Assembly: GCF_904848625.1 (NCBI RefSeq)
Contig: NZ_CAJHCP010000005.1
Location: 62,001-126,000, forward strand
Direction of reading: 5' to 3'
From: Paraburkholderia metrosideri
GTDB lineage: Bacteria; Pseudomonadota; Gammaproteobacteria; Burkholderiales; Burkholderiaceae
Length of the DNA: 64,000 nt
The translations under genes were made by a program, and so were the position numbers. Below are positions 54,393 to 64,000 of the stretch, piece after piece. Positions within the stretch are counted from its first letter, which is position 1. Every line of letters begins with the position of its first letter. The notes under the pieces were generated by a model. That model was not told where the DNA came from, made no database searches, and saw nothing but the letters and a program-made list of their open reading frames with translations.

Positions 54393-54511
54393 TTTCAACT
54401 GAGGTGGGGCACATTGCCTATGCGCGACATGTCCCTGCATGACGTGACACGGTACTCACAGTACTATTAGGTCCGATTCGGTCGAATGAGACCAGAGAGG
54501 ACTTGAAAATC

Positions 54512-55372
54512 ATGAGCGACAAACAGGATCCAGCGCCAGATAGCACAGCCGCACGCGTCGCGTTATGGCGTGCTTTGCACGTGCTGGCCGACGCCCCGCC
54601 GCATGTGCTGGACGACGACATCGGTCTTAAGCTGCTTGCTCCGGGCGAAGACTGGCGCGATCGCGGAGATATGGACCCGCAGTTCACCCGACCGTTTCGC
54701 GCGTCGATCGTCGCGCGTGCCCGCTTCATTGAAGATCTGGTCGTGGAGCAAATGGGCCGTGGGCTCGAGCAGTATGTGATCCTTGGTGCGGGGCTCGACA
54801 GCTTCGTGCAGCGCCGGCCGGAAATAGCATCTCGCATCCGGATATTCGAGGTCGATCAGCCTGGTCCCCAGGCATGGAAACGTCAGCGTCTGATGGAACT
54901 CGGCTTTGGGGTGCCGGACTGGCTGCGTTTCGTGCCGGTCGATTTCGAACGAAACGACGCATGGCGTCAGGCACTGTCGGCCGCTGGCTTCGATGACAGC
55001 AAGCCCGCTATAGTGGTGTCTACCGGCGTCAGCATGTATCTCACGAAAGAGGCAAACGCGGCTACGCTTAGGCAGGTTGCGTCTTTTGCTTCCGGCTCGA
55101 TGCTTGCGATGACGTTTCTGCTTCCACTCGAATTGGCGGACCCGGAGGTTCGTCCCGGTCTTCAGATGGCGGAGAAGGGCGCGCGAGCCAGCGGTACACC
55201 TTTTATCAGCTTCTACACGCCGTCTGAAATCATCACGCAAGCGAGTGATGCTGGTTTTGCGCAAGCGCGGCATGTCTCGGCGAATGATCTTGCAGCGCGC
55301 TATTTTGCAAATCGGGGCGATGGGTTGCGTCCGCCGAACAATGCAGAGGAATTGCTGGTGGCTAGTGTTTAG
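54512..55372 (+). CDS. Class I SAM-dependent methyltransferase (leucine carboxyl methyltransferase-like)
   Basis: 286-residue protein of the LCMT/TIGR00027-type methyltransferase family. After RPFRASIVARARFIEDLV comes the SAM-binding motif QYVILGAGLDSFVQR, then IRIFEVDQPGPQAWKR (acidic loop) and PAIVVSTGVSMYLTKEA. The ATG at 54512 follows AGAGAGGACTTG; an in-frame TTG at 54503 is less likely. Substrate is unknown; relatives are implicated in polyketide or small-molecule methylation. It is a single gene ended by a strong terminator. Confidence 0.88.
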   Translation: MSDKQDPAPDSTAARVALWRALHVLADAPPHVLDDDIGLKLLAPGEDWRDRGDMDPQFTRPFRASIVARARFIEDLVVEQMGRGLEQYVILGAGLDSFVQRRPEIASRIRIFEVDQPGPQAWKRQRLMELGFGVPDWLRFVPVDFERNDAWRQALSAAGFDDSKPAIVVSTGVSMYLTKEANAATLRQVASFASGSMLAMTFLLPLELADPEVRPGLQMAEKGARASGTPFISFYTPSEIITQASDAGFAQARHVSANDLAARYFANRGDGLRPPNNAEELLVASV

Positions 55373-55457
55373 GGATGCGCTGATTGGTGACTCTGTTGTT
55401 CGCGTTTAGGACGAGGTAGGTGGCGATTTTTTGATGAAGAATGAAGTTGAGGGTTCG

Positions 55458-55502
55458 AAGGGAATGGCGCCTATGTGCAGGCCTCATTCCCTTTATTTTT
55501 TT
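55458..55502 (+). terminator. Intrinsic terminator after methyltransferase
   Basis: AAGGGAATG (55458-55466) pairs with CATTCCCTT (55485-55493), with an inner GCCT/AGGC stem, followed by TATTTTTTTC. This is a classical rho-independent terminator, 85 bases after the methyltransferase stop. Confidence 0.8.
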
Positions 55503-55597
55503 CACCCGCTTGACGTATTGCCTCAGTGGATCCGCAGTATCAGATTGTCGGCGCTTTCCAGGTTTGCTGGCGCGAACAGGATAAACCAGTGCACGGC

Positions 55598-56418
55598 GTA
55601 CTTGGCTAGACCGTTTGTTAGCAGGCCTTCCGATGACGAAACACGTTCGTCATAAAATGAAACGGATGCTCGAACTGCGCCGTAGTTCTTCTCGCGCGAC
55701 CAGTAGGCTCGTCAACAAACCTTTCCGCATCCCTTTGATCTTTCCGCGTTTGGCCGCTATCTGCCAACTGACCGTATGGCTCTTCACTTCGTCGCGTTTG
55801 TCTACACGTGGGTAACCCGCGTCGCCGAATGCGCTGCCCATGGAGAAACGCGTGAACCTGCGATAAATCCGACATGTTTCCCGAAGCACCTATCTGGCTA
55901 TCTGGCGGTCAAGAATAAGTGTTGATTCCGCGTGGACCCTCACCCGAAGTGCCACTGGATATCGCTATTCGTCTGATGTTTATCCGGGACGGGCTCTTCT
56001 GATTTATTCTGATCGATGGGGCCGCTTTCGGTGATCGTCGCGTCGACCAGCGTGCTTTCCGTCATCATCAACCCTTTCCCACACAGTGAGTAACAGTCTC
56101 GTCCACCCTGTCCTTCAGTCTAGGCGCGGGCAGCGCGCTGAAGATTCAGCAGAGCTATCGCATGCGCGCCTTATCGAGGGCCAGATCATGCCGTCCGCGC
56201 GTTGCTCTGTTGTGCGGCGCATCTTTGATTGCTTTGTCCGGTAACCCATAACAGTACTTAAGAAAGCAAATTTGGGGCGTTCGCTTAAGCCCATTAGCAG
56301 GCCGCCCAGGCTCGCCGTTCGGATAGTTCGGTTCAATGGCCGACACCAGCCACGACCGCAGGACGAGCTTTCCATCTGGGTAAAAAAGCGTTGACGAGGC
56401 CCACGTCTCCTTCCCCAT
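55598..56418 (-). pseudogene. IS5-family transposase relic
   Basis: The minus strand holds disordered pieces of one IS5-type DDE transposase in correct order: MGKETWAS and IEPNYPNGEPGRP near the N-terminus (about 56418-56290), CFLKYCYGLPDKAIKDA, then KGLMMTESTLVDATITES with the first catalytic Asp (about 56020-56070), QWHFG, AFGDAGYPRVDKRDEV with the second Asp (about 55800-55840) and FEHPF with the final Glu (about 55660). Frameshifts, stops and an internal deletion separate them, so it is inactive. No intact terminal inverted repeats were recognised. Confidence 0.8.
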
Positions 56419-57146
56419 TTTCGCTTGCAAAAGCCGAATTCTGCCGTTTGATCGTCGGGGTCCGCCCGTGAACCTCCTGTTCACGGGGCCACGGCTATGC
56501 CGTCCCGGCCCGCTGAGCCGAGAAAATCAGTCTTGCCGTCGGGCAAGAACCTCAGATTTTTTAGGCGTAGTCTTATATCTCGATTTTTCGAAGGTTGATA
56601 TTCTTATCGACATTGGAATCAATTAAGAACTTTCTCACAGATTGTCAGAATTCATCAGGGCGGTAGTCGTGATCCGAATAAAAGTTAGTCGGTAAACGGT
56701 TCGCCCGCTCAGCTAGCTGCTTAGTTTCCTGAATCTGTCACCCGTTGAAATGGGTTAGAAGGTCTGCGTTTTTCAGATTCGCTGAAGCCAATATGTCGTG
56801 ATTCGTCGGTCCGCTCAACCGATCAGACGATTCGCATATTCCTGACAATTGATTCGCTACGAATCAATTGTCAATGAACGACAGGAAGCCCATCTAAGGC
56901 TATCTCGTCTAGGGCTTCTGAGCGTTACAAACTGATCTGTTGGTTCCTCAGCGAGTCGCTTCCCGAGTGGGTTGCGCCGCGTCTCGTCGCGAGTGATATC
57001 GGCGATTTTCACTGTTTCAGATCTTTGATCTTTTTGCGCGACTTGATCTGCCAATAACAGTGAAAGAAAGATTTTTCGATATTTATCTAATTTATCAAAT
57101 CCAGTATTTCGGATAACGAAATACATTTCGTTTGAAGGTGAATGAT
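56419..57146. other. AT-rich upstream region of the adhesin gene
   Basis: About 730 bases, clearly lower in GC than the surroundings, with no convincing gene (the frame 56857-57159 minus is not family-like). It holds a hairpin near 56465-56490 (GTGAAC...GTTCAC), the palindrome at 56843-56873 and presumably the adhesin promoter. Confidence 0.5.
56843..56873. repeat. 14-bp perfect palindrome upstream of the adhesin
   Basis: TGACAATTGATTCG (56843-56856) and CGAATCAATTGTCA (56860-56873) are perfect inverted copies around CTA. There is no T-run on either side, so it looks like a regulator-binding or structural site rather than a terminator. It is 274 bases before the adhesin start. Confidence 0.6.
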
Positions 57147-60100
57147 ATGAACAAGTCATATGTTAGCGTTTGGAATGAAGCTCTCGGCTCATGGGTGGCG
57201 GCGTCCGAAAACACAACCGCACGTGGCAAGCGCAGCAAGTCCCGATTGTCAGTGGTCGCAACGGGCACGCTGTTGGCGATTGTCATAGGTGTACCGACCG
57301 GGGTTTCGGCTGCATCGCTGTCGACGCCGGCTGCCGCCACAAACGGCAAGAAGACAGCTAACCCAAGCGCGGTCGGAAACGATTCGACGGCACTAGGAGC
57401 GGGAGCGGTGGCGGGTTCTGATGGAAGTACCGCTTTAGGGGCCGGCGCGACCACTACCGGCATCACTAACTGGAACGCAGCAATTACGGGCAACCGCCGT
57501 ACCGACGGTTTAGGCGTTGATGCTTCCAAACTTACGGAACTTGGTGTCGCGACTGCGGTGGGCACTAATACATCCGCCTCCAGTTATGGGGGAACCGCAC
57601 TGGGCAACAATTCGACAGCCTCGGGTACCGGCGCGGTTGCGGTCGGTGGCTTCAACCAGGCGCTGGGGCGCAATAGCACTAGTGTGGGTACAGGAGCTTA
57701 CTCTGCTGGTTTGCAATCGCAAGCCATTGGCTCGTTCTCAGTCGCCAACAATGATCGCGCGAATGCGATCGGGACACTTGCGACCTCCACCGGCGTGGAC
57801 GCCACCGCGATTGGCACTTCGGCTGCGGCGAGCGGCGCCCGCGCGATCGCGCTGGGTTCGGCCCTAACCACCGACTTGACCGGAAACTTAGATTCGTTGC
57901 AAAACACGACGAACAACACCAAAGCCTCGGGATCGGACGCCATTGCCATCGGCACGAACAGCAACGCGACGGGGAGCACGGCGGTGGCGCTGGGCCTATC
58001 AGCAAGAGCGACGAACACCAATAGCATTGCGATCGGGAATGGGGCCACGGCCAATTTTGGCGGCAGTGTCGCGCTTGGAAGCGGGAGTTTGACTAGTGCG
58101 ACCGCACCGACCGGCACCGGTTTCCTCACGAATGCTGTGGCGCCAAATTCGGAAGTGTCGGTCGGTAGCGCCAGCTCGACGCGGCGCATCACGAACGTGT
58201 CGTCGGGCTCCGCGGGGACGGACGCTGTGAACGTTAGTCAGTTAATAGTGGAAGACGGGAAGGTTAACAGCCAGGGCGCTGCTACAGCTGCAGCATTGGG
58301 TGGTGGCGCAAGCTATAACTCGACTACCGGGGCGATCAGTGCGCCAAGCTACAGCGTGGGCGGCACTACGGTTGGCACTGTTAGTGCTGCGATTACCGAC
58401 CTCGATGGCCGTACTACACAGAACACGACCAACATTTCAGGCCTGGCGGCCGGCACACTAGGCTTGGTGAAGCAGGATGCGGGGACGAAGGCGATCACGA
58501 TGGCATCGTCTACGGGCGGGACGTCGGTGGACTTCACCGGTACGGATGGCGCCCGCACGCTGGCTGGCGTGAAGGCCGGGATGTTGAGCGCTGACAGCAC
58601 GGAAGCGGTGAACGGTTCGCAGCTTTACGCGACCAACACTCGCGTGAGCGAAGCTGAAGGCAACATCACCACCATCGACGGTCGGGTGACGACGGCTGAA
58701 GGCAACATCAGCAACATTGATGGCCGTGTGACAAATGTTGAAGGGTCGGTGACGAACCTGTCGACACAGTTGGACAATGGTGAAGTGGGTCTGGTGAAGC
58801 AGGACGCGGAAACCAACGCAATCACGGTGGCGTCGGACAAGGCTGGTACCTCGGTGGACTTCACCGGCACGGACGGCGCCCGCACGCTGTCAGGCGTGAA
58901 GGCCGCGACGCTGAGCGCTGACAGCACAGAAGCAGTGAACGGTTCGCAGCTTTACACAACCAACACCCGCGTGACCGAAGCTGAAGGCAACATCGCGCAG
59001 AACACGAGCGACATTGCAGACAACCGGACGGCGATCAGCGGCATCGATGGCCGCATGACAACGGCTGAAGGCAACATCGCCACCATCGACGGCCGTGTGA
59101 CGACCGCTGAAGGCAACATCACCACCATCGACGGTCGCATGACGACCGCTGAAGGCAACATCAGCAACATCGACGGCCGCGTAACGAACGTTGAAGGGTC
59201 AGTGACGAACCTGACGCAGCAGTTGGGCTCGGGTGAGCTGGGTCTGGTAAAGCAGGATGCGGAAACCAACGCAATCACGGTAGCGTCGGACAAAGCTGGT
59301 ATGTCGGTGGACTTCACCGGTACGGACGGCGCCCGCGCGCTGTCAGGCGTGAAGGCTGGAACGCTGGCCGCTGACAGCACGGAAGCGGTGAACGGTTCGC
59401 AGCTTTACGCAACCAACACCCGCGTGACCGAAGCCGAAGGCAACATCTCGCAGAACACAAGCGACATTGCAGACAACCGGACGGCGATCACCAACATCGA
59501 CGGTCGCATGACGACGGCTGAAGGCAACATCACCACCATCGACGGTCGTATGACGACCGCTGAAGGCAACATCAGCAACATCGATGGTCGCGTGACCACG
59601 GCCGAAGGCAACATCGGCAATATCGACGGCCGCGTAACGAACGTTGAAGGATCGGTGACGAACCTGACGCAGCAACTCGGCTCGGGTGAACTGGGTCTGG
59701 TAAAGCAGGATGCGGAAACCAACGCAATCACGGTAGCGTCGGACAAGGCTGGTATGTCGGTGGACCTCACCGGTACGGATGGCGCCCGCACGCTGTCTGG
59801 CGTGAAGGCCGCAACGTTGAGCGCTGACAGCACGGAAGCAGTGAACGGTTCGCAGCTTTACGCAACCAACACCCGCGTGACCGAAGCCGAAGGCAACATC
59901 GCGCAGAACACGAGCGACATTGCCGACAACCGGACGGCGATCAGCGGTATCGACGGTCGCATGACGACGGCTGAAGGCAACATCAGCAACATCGATGGTC
60001 GCGTGACCACGGCCGAAGGCAACATCGGCAATATCGACGGCCGCGTAACGAACGTTGAAGGATCGGTGACGAACCTGACGCAGCAACTCGGCTCGGGTGA

Positions 60101-62726
60101 ACTGGGTCTGGTAAAGCAGGATGCGGAAACCAACGCAATCACGGTAGCGTCGGACAAGGCTGGTATGTCGGTGGACTTCACCGGTACGGACGGCGCCCGC
60201 ACGCTGTCTGGCGTGAAGGCCGCAACGTTGAGCGCTGACAGCACGGAAGCAGTGAACGGTTCGCAGCTTTACGCAACCAACACCCGCGTGACCGAAGCCG
60301 AAGGCAACATCACTAACATCGACGGTCGCGTGACGACGGCTGAAGGCAACATCAGCAACATCGACGGCCGCGTAACGAACGTTGAAGGATCGGTGACGAA
60401 CCTGACGCAGCAACTCGGCTCGGGTGAACTGGGTCTGGTAAAGCAGGACGCGGAAACCAACGCAATCACGGTAGCGTCGGACAAGGCTGGTATGTCGGTG
60501 GACCTCACCGGTACGGATGGCGCTCGCACGCTGTCTGGCGTGAAGGCCGCAACGTTGAGCGCTGACAGCACGGAAGCAGTGAACGGTTCGCAGTTGTTCA
60601 CAACCAACACCCGCGTGACCGAAGCCGAAGGCAACATCGCGCAGAACACAAGCGACATTGCCGATAACCGGACGGCGATCACCAACATCGACGGTCGCAT
60701 GACGACGGCTGAAGGCAACATCACCACCATCGACAGCCGTGTGACGACGACCGAAGGCAACATCACCACCATCGACGGTCGGGTGACGACCGCTGAAGGC
60801 AACATCAGCAACATCGACGGCCGCGTAACGAACGTTGAAGGTTCGGTGACGAACCTGACGCAACAACTCGGCTCAGGTGAAGTGGGTCTGGTGAAGCAGG
60901 ACGCGGAAACCAACGCAATCACGGTGGCGTCGGACAAGGCTGGTACCTCGGTGGACTTCGCCGGCACGGACGGCGCCCGCACGCTGTCAGGCGTGAAGGC
61001 CGCGACGCTGAGCGCTGACAGCACAGAAGCAGTGAACGGTTCGCAGCTTTACACAACCAACACCCGCGTGACCGAAGCTGAAGGCAACATCGCGCAGAAC
61101 GCAAGCGACATTGCAGACAACCGTACGGCGATCACCAACATCGACGGTCGCATGACGACGGCTGAAGGCAACATCACCACCATCGACAGCCGTGTGACAA
61201 CGACCGAAAGCAACATCAGCAACATCGATGGTCGCGTGACAAACGTTGAAGGCTCGGTGACGAATCTGTCGACACAGTTGACCAATGGTGAAGTGGGTCT
61301 GGTGAAGCAGGACGCGGACTCGCGCAACATCACGGTGGCGAAGGACACGGACGGCACGTTGGTGAGCCTGTCGGGCACAGCCGGCAACCGCACGGTGACG
61401 GGCGTGGCGGCAGGCGCGGTCAACGCATCGAGCGTGGACGCGATCAACGGCAGCCAGCTGTACTACAACGCGGCGAGTTTGGCCTCGGCATTGGGCGGCG
61501 GCGCGACGGTGAATGCAGACGGCACGATCTCGGCGCCTAACTATAGTGTCGACGGCAAGACAGTCAGCAATATGGGCGACGCGATCAGCAATATCGACGG
61601 TCGCACGACGCAGAACGCTAACCAGATCGGCGCGCTGAATACGGTGATGAACGGTATTAGCAGCGGCAACGGAATCATGTACTTCCACACGAACTCTTCG
61701 CAGCCGGATTCGATCGCTAGTGGTATTGATTCGGTGGCGATCGGCGGTGGTGCGAATGCATCGGCAAAGAACTCCGTCGCACTCGGCGCCAATTCGGTCG
61801 CTGATCGCGCTGATACGGTGTCGGTGGGAGCCTCTGGCGCGGAGCGTCAGATTACCAACGTCGCGGCAGGGACGGCCGACACGGATGCGGTGAACGTCGG
61901 GCAGTTGAAGAGCGCCGGCATTGTCGACAGTAATGGCAACGTGAATACTGCGGTGTCCTATGATCACAATGCTGATGGCTCGACTAACTACAACGGCATG
62001 ACGTTGGGCAATGGTGTCGACGGTGGTACGGTTATCCATAACGTGGCAGCAGGCGAGGCGCCTACCGATGCGGTGAACATGAGCCAGCTGAACTCCGTGG
62101 TGAACAACGCGGCAGCAGCAGCTAGCAACCCGATGTTCAGCGCCGACGGTAATCGTGATACGCAGGCAGCGACGTCGAGCGGTACGTCGTCGGTGGCTGC
62201 CGGTGCGAGCGCCTCTGCAGCAGGTTCGCAGGCCGTAGCAATGGGTGCGAACGCCAGCGCCACGGCTCAAAACTCAGTTGCGTTGGGTGCCGGGTCGACG
62301 GCGGATCGCGACAATTCGGTGTCGGTAGGTTCGACGGGTAGCGAACGTCAGATCACCAACGTAGCGGCAGGTACCGCGCCGACCGATGCGGTCAATCTGA
62401 GCCAGATGAATAACTCGCTTTCGCAAGGTGTGCAGCAAGCTAATAGCTATACCGATCAGCGTGTCAATGCCACGAACCAGGCGGTCAACGATCTCGCCAA
62501 GAACGCTTACTCAGGCATCGCAGCAGCTACCGCGCTGACGATGATTCCAGAAGTCGATGTAGGCAAGAAGATTTCGTTCGGTATCGGTGCGTCGACTTAC
62601 CACGGCTATCAGGCTGTCGCACTCGGTGGTACGGCTCGTATCACGGAAAACATCAAGGTGAAAGCGGGTGTCGGGATGTCGAGCGGTGGCACGACTGCTG
62701 GGATAGGGGCTTCTTATCAATGGTAA
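57147..62726 (+). CDS. Trimeric autotransporter adhesin (YadA-like) with ESPR signal
   Basis: 1859-residue surface adhesin, type Vc secretion. Residues 1-54 are an extended signal: [22 protein letters not shown], then a hydrophobic run ending GVSA. Head repeats ([38 protein letters not shown]) occupy about 75-340, followed by the neck TDAVNVSQL. The stalk comprises about eight modules of the type [19 protein letters not shown] + [12 protein letters not shown] + [17 protein letters not shown], linked by 14-residue coiled-coil units [14 protein letters not shown]. Further YadA heads and necks precede the membrane anchor ([20 protein letters not shown] to GASYQW). GAAGGTG precedes the ATG at 57147; the frame reaches 57132 with TTG. 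Confidence 0.96.
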   Translation: MNKSYVSVWNEALGSWVAASENTTARGKRSKSRLSVVATGTLLAIVIGVPTGVSAASLSTPAAATNGKKTANPSAVGNDSTALGAGAVAGSDGSTALGAGATTTGITNWNAAITGNRRTDGLGVDASKLTELGVATAVGTNTSASSYGGTALGNNSTASGTGAVAVGGFNQALGRNSTSVGTGAYSAGLQSQAIGSFSVANNDRANAIGTLATSTGVDATAIGTSAAASGARAIALGSALTTDLTGNLDSLQNTTNNTKASGSDAIAIGTNSNATGSTAVALGLSARATNTNSIAIGNGATANFGGSVALGSGSLTSATAPTGTGFLTNAVAPNSEVSVGSASSTRRITNVSSGSAGTDAVNVSQLIVEDGKVNSQGAATAAALGGGASYNSTTGAISAPSYSVGGTTVGTVSAAITDLDGRTTQNTTNISGLAAGTLGLVKQDAGTKAITMASSTGGTSVDFTGTDGARTLAGVKAGMLSADSTEAVNGSQLYATNTRVSEAEGNITTIDGRVTTAEGNISNIDGRVTNVEGSVTNLSTQLDNGEVGLVKQDAETNAITVASDKAGTSVDFTGTDGARTLSGVKAATLSADSTEAVNGSQLYTTNTRVTEAEGNIAQNTSDIADNRTAISGIDGRMTTAEGNIATIDGRVTTAEGNITTIDGRMTTAEGNISNIDGRVTNVEGSVTNLTQQLGSGELGLVKQDAETNAITVASDKAGMSVDFTGTDGARALSGVKAGTLAADSTEAVNGSQLYATNTRVTEAEGNISQNTSDIADNRTAITNIDGRMTTAEGNITTIDGRMTTAEGNISNIDGRVTTAEGNIGNIDGRVTNVEGSVTNLTQQLGSGELGLVKQDAETNAITVASDKAGMSVDLTGTDGARTLSGVKAATLSADSTEAVNGSQLYATNTRVTEAEGNIAQNTSDIADNRTAISGIDGRMTTAEGNISNIDGRVTTAEGNIGNIDGRVTNVEGSVTNLTQQLGSGELGLVKQDAETNAITVASDKAGMSVDFTGTDGARTLSGVKAATLSADSTEAVNGSQLYATNTRVTEAEGNITNIDGRVTTAEGNISNIDGRVTNVEGSVTNLTQQLGSGELGLVKQDAETNAITVASDKAGMSVDLTGTDGARTLSGVKAATLSADSTEAVNGSQLFTTNTRVTEAEGNIAQNTSDIADNRTAITNIDGRMTTAEGNITTIDSRVTTTEGNITTIDGRVTTAEGNISNIDGRVTNVEGSVTNLTQQLGSGEVGLVKQDAETNAITVASDKAGTSVDFAGTDGARTLSGVKAATLSADSTEAVNGSQLYTTNTRVTEAEGNIAQNASDIADNRTAITNIDGRMTTAEGNITTIDSRVTTTESNISNIDGRVTNVEGSVTNLSTQLTNGEVGLVKQDADSRNITVAKDTDGTLVSLSGTAGNRTVTGVAAGAVNASSVDAINGSQLYYNAASLASALGGGATVNADGTISAPNYSVDGKTVSNMGDAISNIDGRTTQNANQIGALNTVMNGISSGNGIMYFHTNSSQPDSIASGIDSVAIGGGANASAKNSVALGANSVADRADTVSVGASGAERQITNVAAGTADTDAVNVGQLKSAGIVDSNGNVNTAVSYDHNADGSTNYNGMTLGNGVDGGTVIHNVAAGEAPTDAVNMSQLNSVVNNAAAAASNPMFSADGNRDTQAATSSGTSSVAAGASASAAGSQAVAMGANASATAQNSVALGAGSTADRDNSVSVGSTGSERQITNVAAGTAPTDAVNLSQMNNSLSQGVQQANSYTDQRVNATNQAVNDLAKNAYSGIAAATALTMIPEVDVGKKISFGIGASTYHGYQAVALGGTARITENIKVKAGVGMSSGGTTAGIGASYQW
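58456..61300 (+). repeat. Near-identical stalk repeats in the adhesin gene
   Basis: Modules of roughly 300-450 bases recur about seven times with very few changes, for example 59690-59880, 60110-60300 and 60430-60620. Nested 42-base units encode [18 protein letters not shown] 14-mers, in varying numbers (two to five) per module. Such similarity favours recombinational expansion and contraction. Confidence 0.85.
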
Positions 62727-63249
62727 AAGCCTGGAGCGTGCCAGTGACTTTGAAGTACTGGCACTGCTTGAACTAGCGTAAGCATTGCGAAGTCTACCAG
62801 TGAAGCCCGGCAAGAGTTTCAGGTAGCCCTTCACAATCGCGAGCGAGAAGACGGAAACGGTCGAGCCAGCCAAAGCTGTGCTTGACCGTCCACCGCCGGG
62901 CCCGCGATACAAAACCCTTTTTCCATTTCTCAAGTTTGATCATCTGCAGTGCAGTGCCATCCTCGAATGTGGCCGGCGCTGACTCTCCTCCTGTGTATCC
63001 TCGATCGGCAAATGCCATCTGCACCGCAAGTCCCGTTTTCTGTCCGCACTTTCCGCTTCATCGTCGTGGACCCATTCCGCGAAGTTCCTTTCTACAGCGT
63101 CCGTGGCTATGCTATCGATGACCGCTAAGCTGAATGAATCAGCTTTTCACTATTCTCCGCAAAATCAGAACGCTCTCCGGTTGATTTCATCATGGATAGA
63201 CCGCGCTTTTTCCTGATACTTTTCTGCTCCAGAAAAAAAAGGAAAAGAC
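62727..63249. other. Intergenic region with IS relic
   Basis: About 520 bases between the adhesin and the SGNH hydrolase. It holds the transposase relic described below; 63110-63249 has no gene and should contain the promoter for the hydrolase. Confidence 0.5.
62740..63080 (-). pseudogene. IS5-family (IS427-like) transposase C-terminal relic
   Basis: The minus strand reads QKTGLAVQMAFADRGYTGGE (second catalytic Asp), LQMIKLEKWKKGFVSRARRW, VKHSFGWLDRFRLLARD and ETLAGLHW, a close match to the C-terminal half of IS427-type IS5 transposases (usual RRWVVERSFGWLNRFRRL). The N-terminal half is missing and the frame breaks after LAGLHW, so it is a fragment. It belongs to a different IS5 subgroup from the relic at 55598-56418. 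Confidence 0.8.
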
Positions 63250-64000
63250 ATGAGACGACGCGAGACAAATGCGGAGCGGTACACCCCCTTTCATCACCAC
63301 TACGACGGCGCCCTTCGCTTCAAGCGCGGCACGATGGTGCTCGCCAAATGGAGCCTTGCGTGGATCACACCCGCACTGATAGGACTGGCGGCAGCCCACG
63401 CTGCGGAGGGGCCACAACGGGCCAACTGGGTCAATAGCTGGCAGGGAAGTCCGACCAAAGGCGCGACATTCGACACCAAAGCCTGTCCTTCCGATGTCGG
63501 CGTACAGGATCAGACCGTCCGCAATATCGTGTACCTCAGCACGGGTGGCGACCGCATCCGCGTGAGGATTTCAAACGCTGGCGGTGTGGTGCCGCTGCGG
63601 GTCGGCGCGGCCTCCGTCGCCCCTTCTGCGAGCGATGGACCCGGCCTCGAAGGCGATACCCACGCGCTGCATTTCGGCGGCGCCCAGCAAGTCGTCGTTC
63701 CCGCAGGCGGCGAAGCACTTAGCGATGTAGTCGAACTGCCGGTAAAGTCGTTCGACGCGCTCGCTGTCAGCGTCTACCTTCCGGCGAATACCGGCCCCGC
63801 TACGCAGCATTTCCTCGCGACGCAAACAAGTTATCTGTCCGCAGGCAACCAGACCGGAAGCGGCAATACGGTTGCGTTTGCGCGTCCGGTGAGTTGCTGG
63901 ATGTTCGTCTCTGGTGTCGATGTCGACGCTGCGCCGACGGTCAAGGGCACCCTCGTCACGTTTGGCGATTCGATCACCGACGGCTACCTGTCGACGACCG
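63250..64000 (+). CDS. SGNH/GDSL-family hydrolase (partial, runs off right edge)
   Basis: 250 codons are visible from ATG 63250, preceded by AAAGGAAAAGAC. An in-frame ATG at 63334 would give a cleaner signal peptide (MVLAKWSLAWITPALIGLAA, cleavage after AHA). The mature part has a beta-sandwich-like N-domain starting ANWVNSWQGSP (family hallmark WxxSW) and reaches the block I motif TFGDSITDGY, with catalytic Ser241 counted from 63250. The rest, including the Asp/His block, is beyond the window. Such exported esterases act on polysaccharide acetyl groups or lipids; substrate unknown. Confidence 0.9.
   Translation, partial: MRRRETNAERYTPFHHHYDGALRFKRGTMVLAKWSLAWITPALIGLAAAHAAEGPQRANWVNSWQGSPTKGATFDTKACPSDVGVQDQTVRNIVYLSTGGDRIRVRISNAGGVVPLRVGAASVAPSASDGPGLEGDTHALHFGGAQQVVVPAGGEALSDVVELPVKSFDALAVSVYLPANTGPATQHFLATQTSYLSAGNQTGSGNTVAFARPVSCWMFVSGVDVDAAPTVKGTLVTFGDSITDGYLSTT

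Noticed and set aside
56857..57159. 100-codon minus-strand ORF upstream of the adhesin
   Set aside because: Overlaps the adhesin start and the palindrome, no ribosome-binding site or family features; likely chance frame in promoter DNA.
58456..61300. Regular repeats considered as a CRISPR array
   Set aside because: Repeats are in frame, of 42-450 bases, without unique spacers of constant length, and encode an adhesin stalk.
59343..62270. Long minus-strand ORFs (507 and 427 codons) within the adhesin
   Set aside because: They are antisense to the repeat-rich adhesin; the periodic GC-rich sequence keeps the opposite frames free of stops. Their translations merely echo the repeats and show no family features.

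Overview
The window is high-GC, densely coded DNA from a beta-proteobacterium, most likely Burkholderia sensu lato (Paraburkholderia or Caballeronia type). I base this on protein style: ornibactin/malleobactin-like iron-siderophore modules with AraC-type activators, a LuxI/LuxR pair next to an AidA/PixA gene, an L-arabinonate dehydratase with an arabinofuranosidase operon, and an ESPR-type YadA-like adhesin. The mix of accessory genes, IS relics and gene remnants suits a secondary chromosome or megaplasmid. This is inference; no rRNA, tRNA, origin or CRISPR was seen.

Layout. (1) 1-5.8 kb: siderophore module 1, read leftwards: peptide/siderophore ABC exporter, FhuC-like ATPase, FhuD-like binding protein and a double-length FhuB permease cut by the left edge, with a divergent AraC-family regulator. 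(2) 6-20.8 kb: mixed accessory genes: SnoaL-like protein, RhlE-type RNA helicase, GT-C-like membrane protein, DUF3857/transglutaminase protein, a TetR-NmrA-SDR cassette, a small membrane protein, a frameshifted hybrid-kinase remnant, an MFS transporter, a flavin reductase and a glycine-rich membrane protein. (3) 21-26 kb: a Tat-exported amidohydrolase and a quorum-sensing locus (luxR, luxI, aidA, relic of a second aidA), with two closely matching candidate lux boxes. (4) 26-30.5 kb: a Tat-exported epoxide-hydrolase-like protein with a P460 cytochrome, a GFA protein, a 40-residue ORF and an OmpR/EnvZ-type two-component system.

(5) 30.6-43 kb: siderophore module 2, read leftwards from a Fur-box-like site: TonB receptor, ATPase, binding protein, FhuB permease, exporter, a PvdQ-type acylase and a phosphopantetheinyl-transferase-like protein lacking the usual catalytic motifs, with a divergent AraC regulator. 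The acylase and exporter suggest periplasmic maturation of an acylated siderophore precursor, although no NRPS is present in the window. (6) 43.5-54.4 kb: pentose utilisation: L-arabinonate dehydratase, a four-gene sugar ABC importer, cytoplasmic GH51 arabinofuranosidase, FCD-type GntR regulator and a sugar-acid MFS permease. (7) 54.5-64 kb: a methyltransferase with a strong terminator, an IS5-family transposase relic, a 1859-residue trimeric autotransporter adhesin with near-identical stalk modules, a second IS5-type relic, and the start of an SGNH hydrolase running off the right edge.

The most unusual points are the duplicated siderophore modules, the acylase plus motif-less PPTase-like protein in module 2, the shared lux-box pair with an aidA relic, and several long perfect palindromes without an assigned function.
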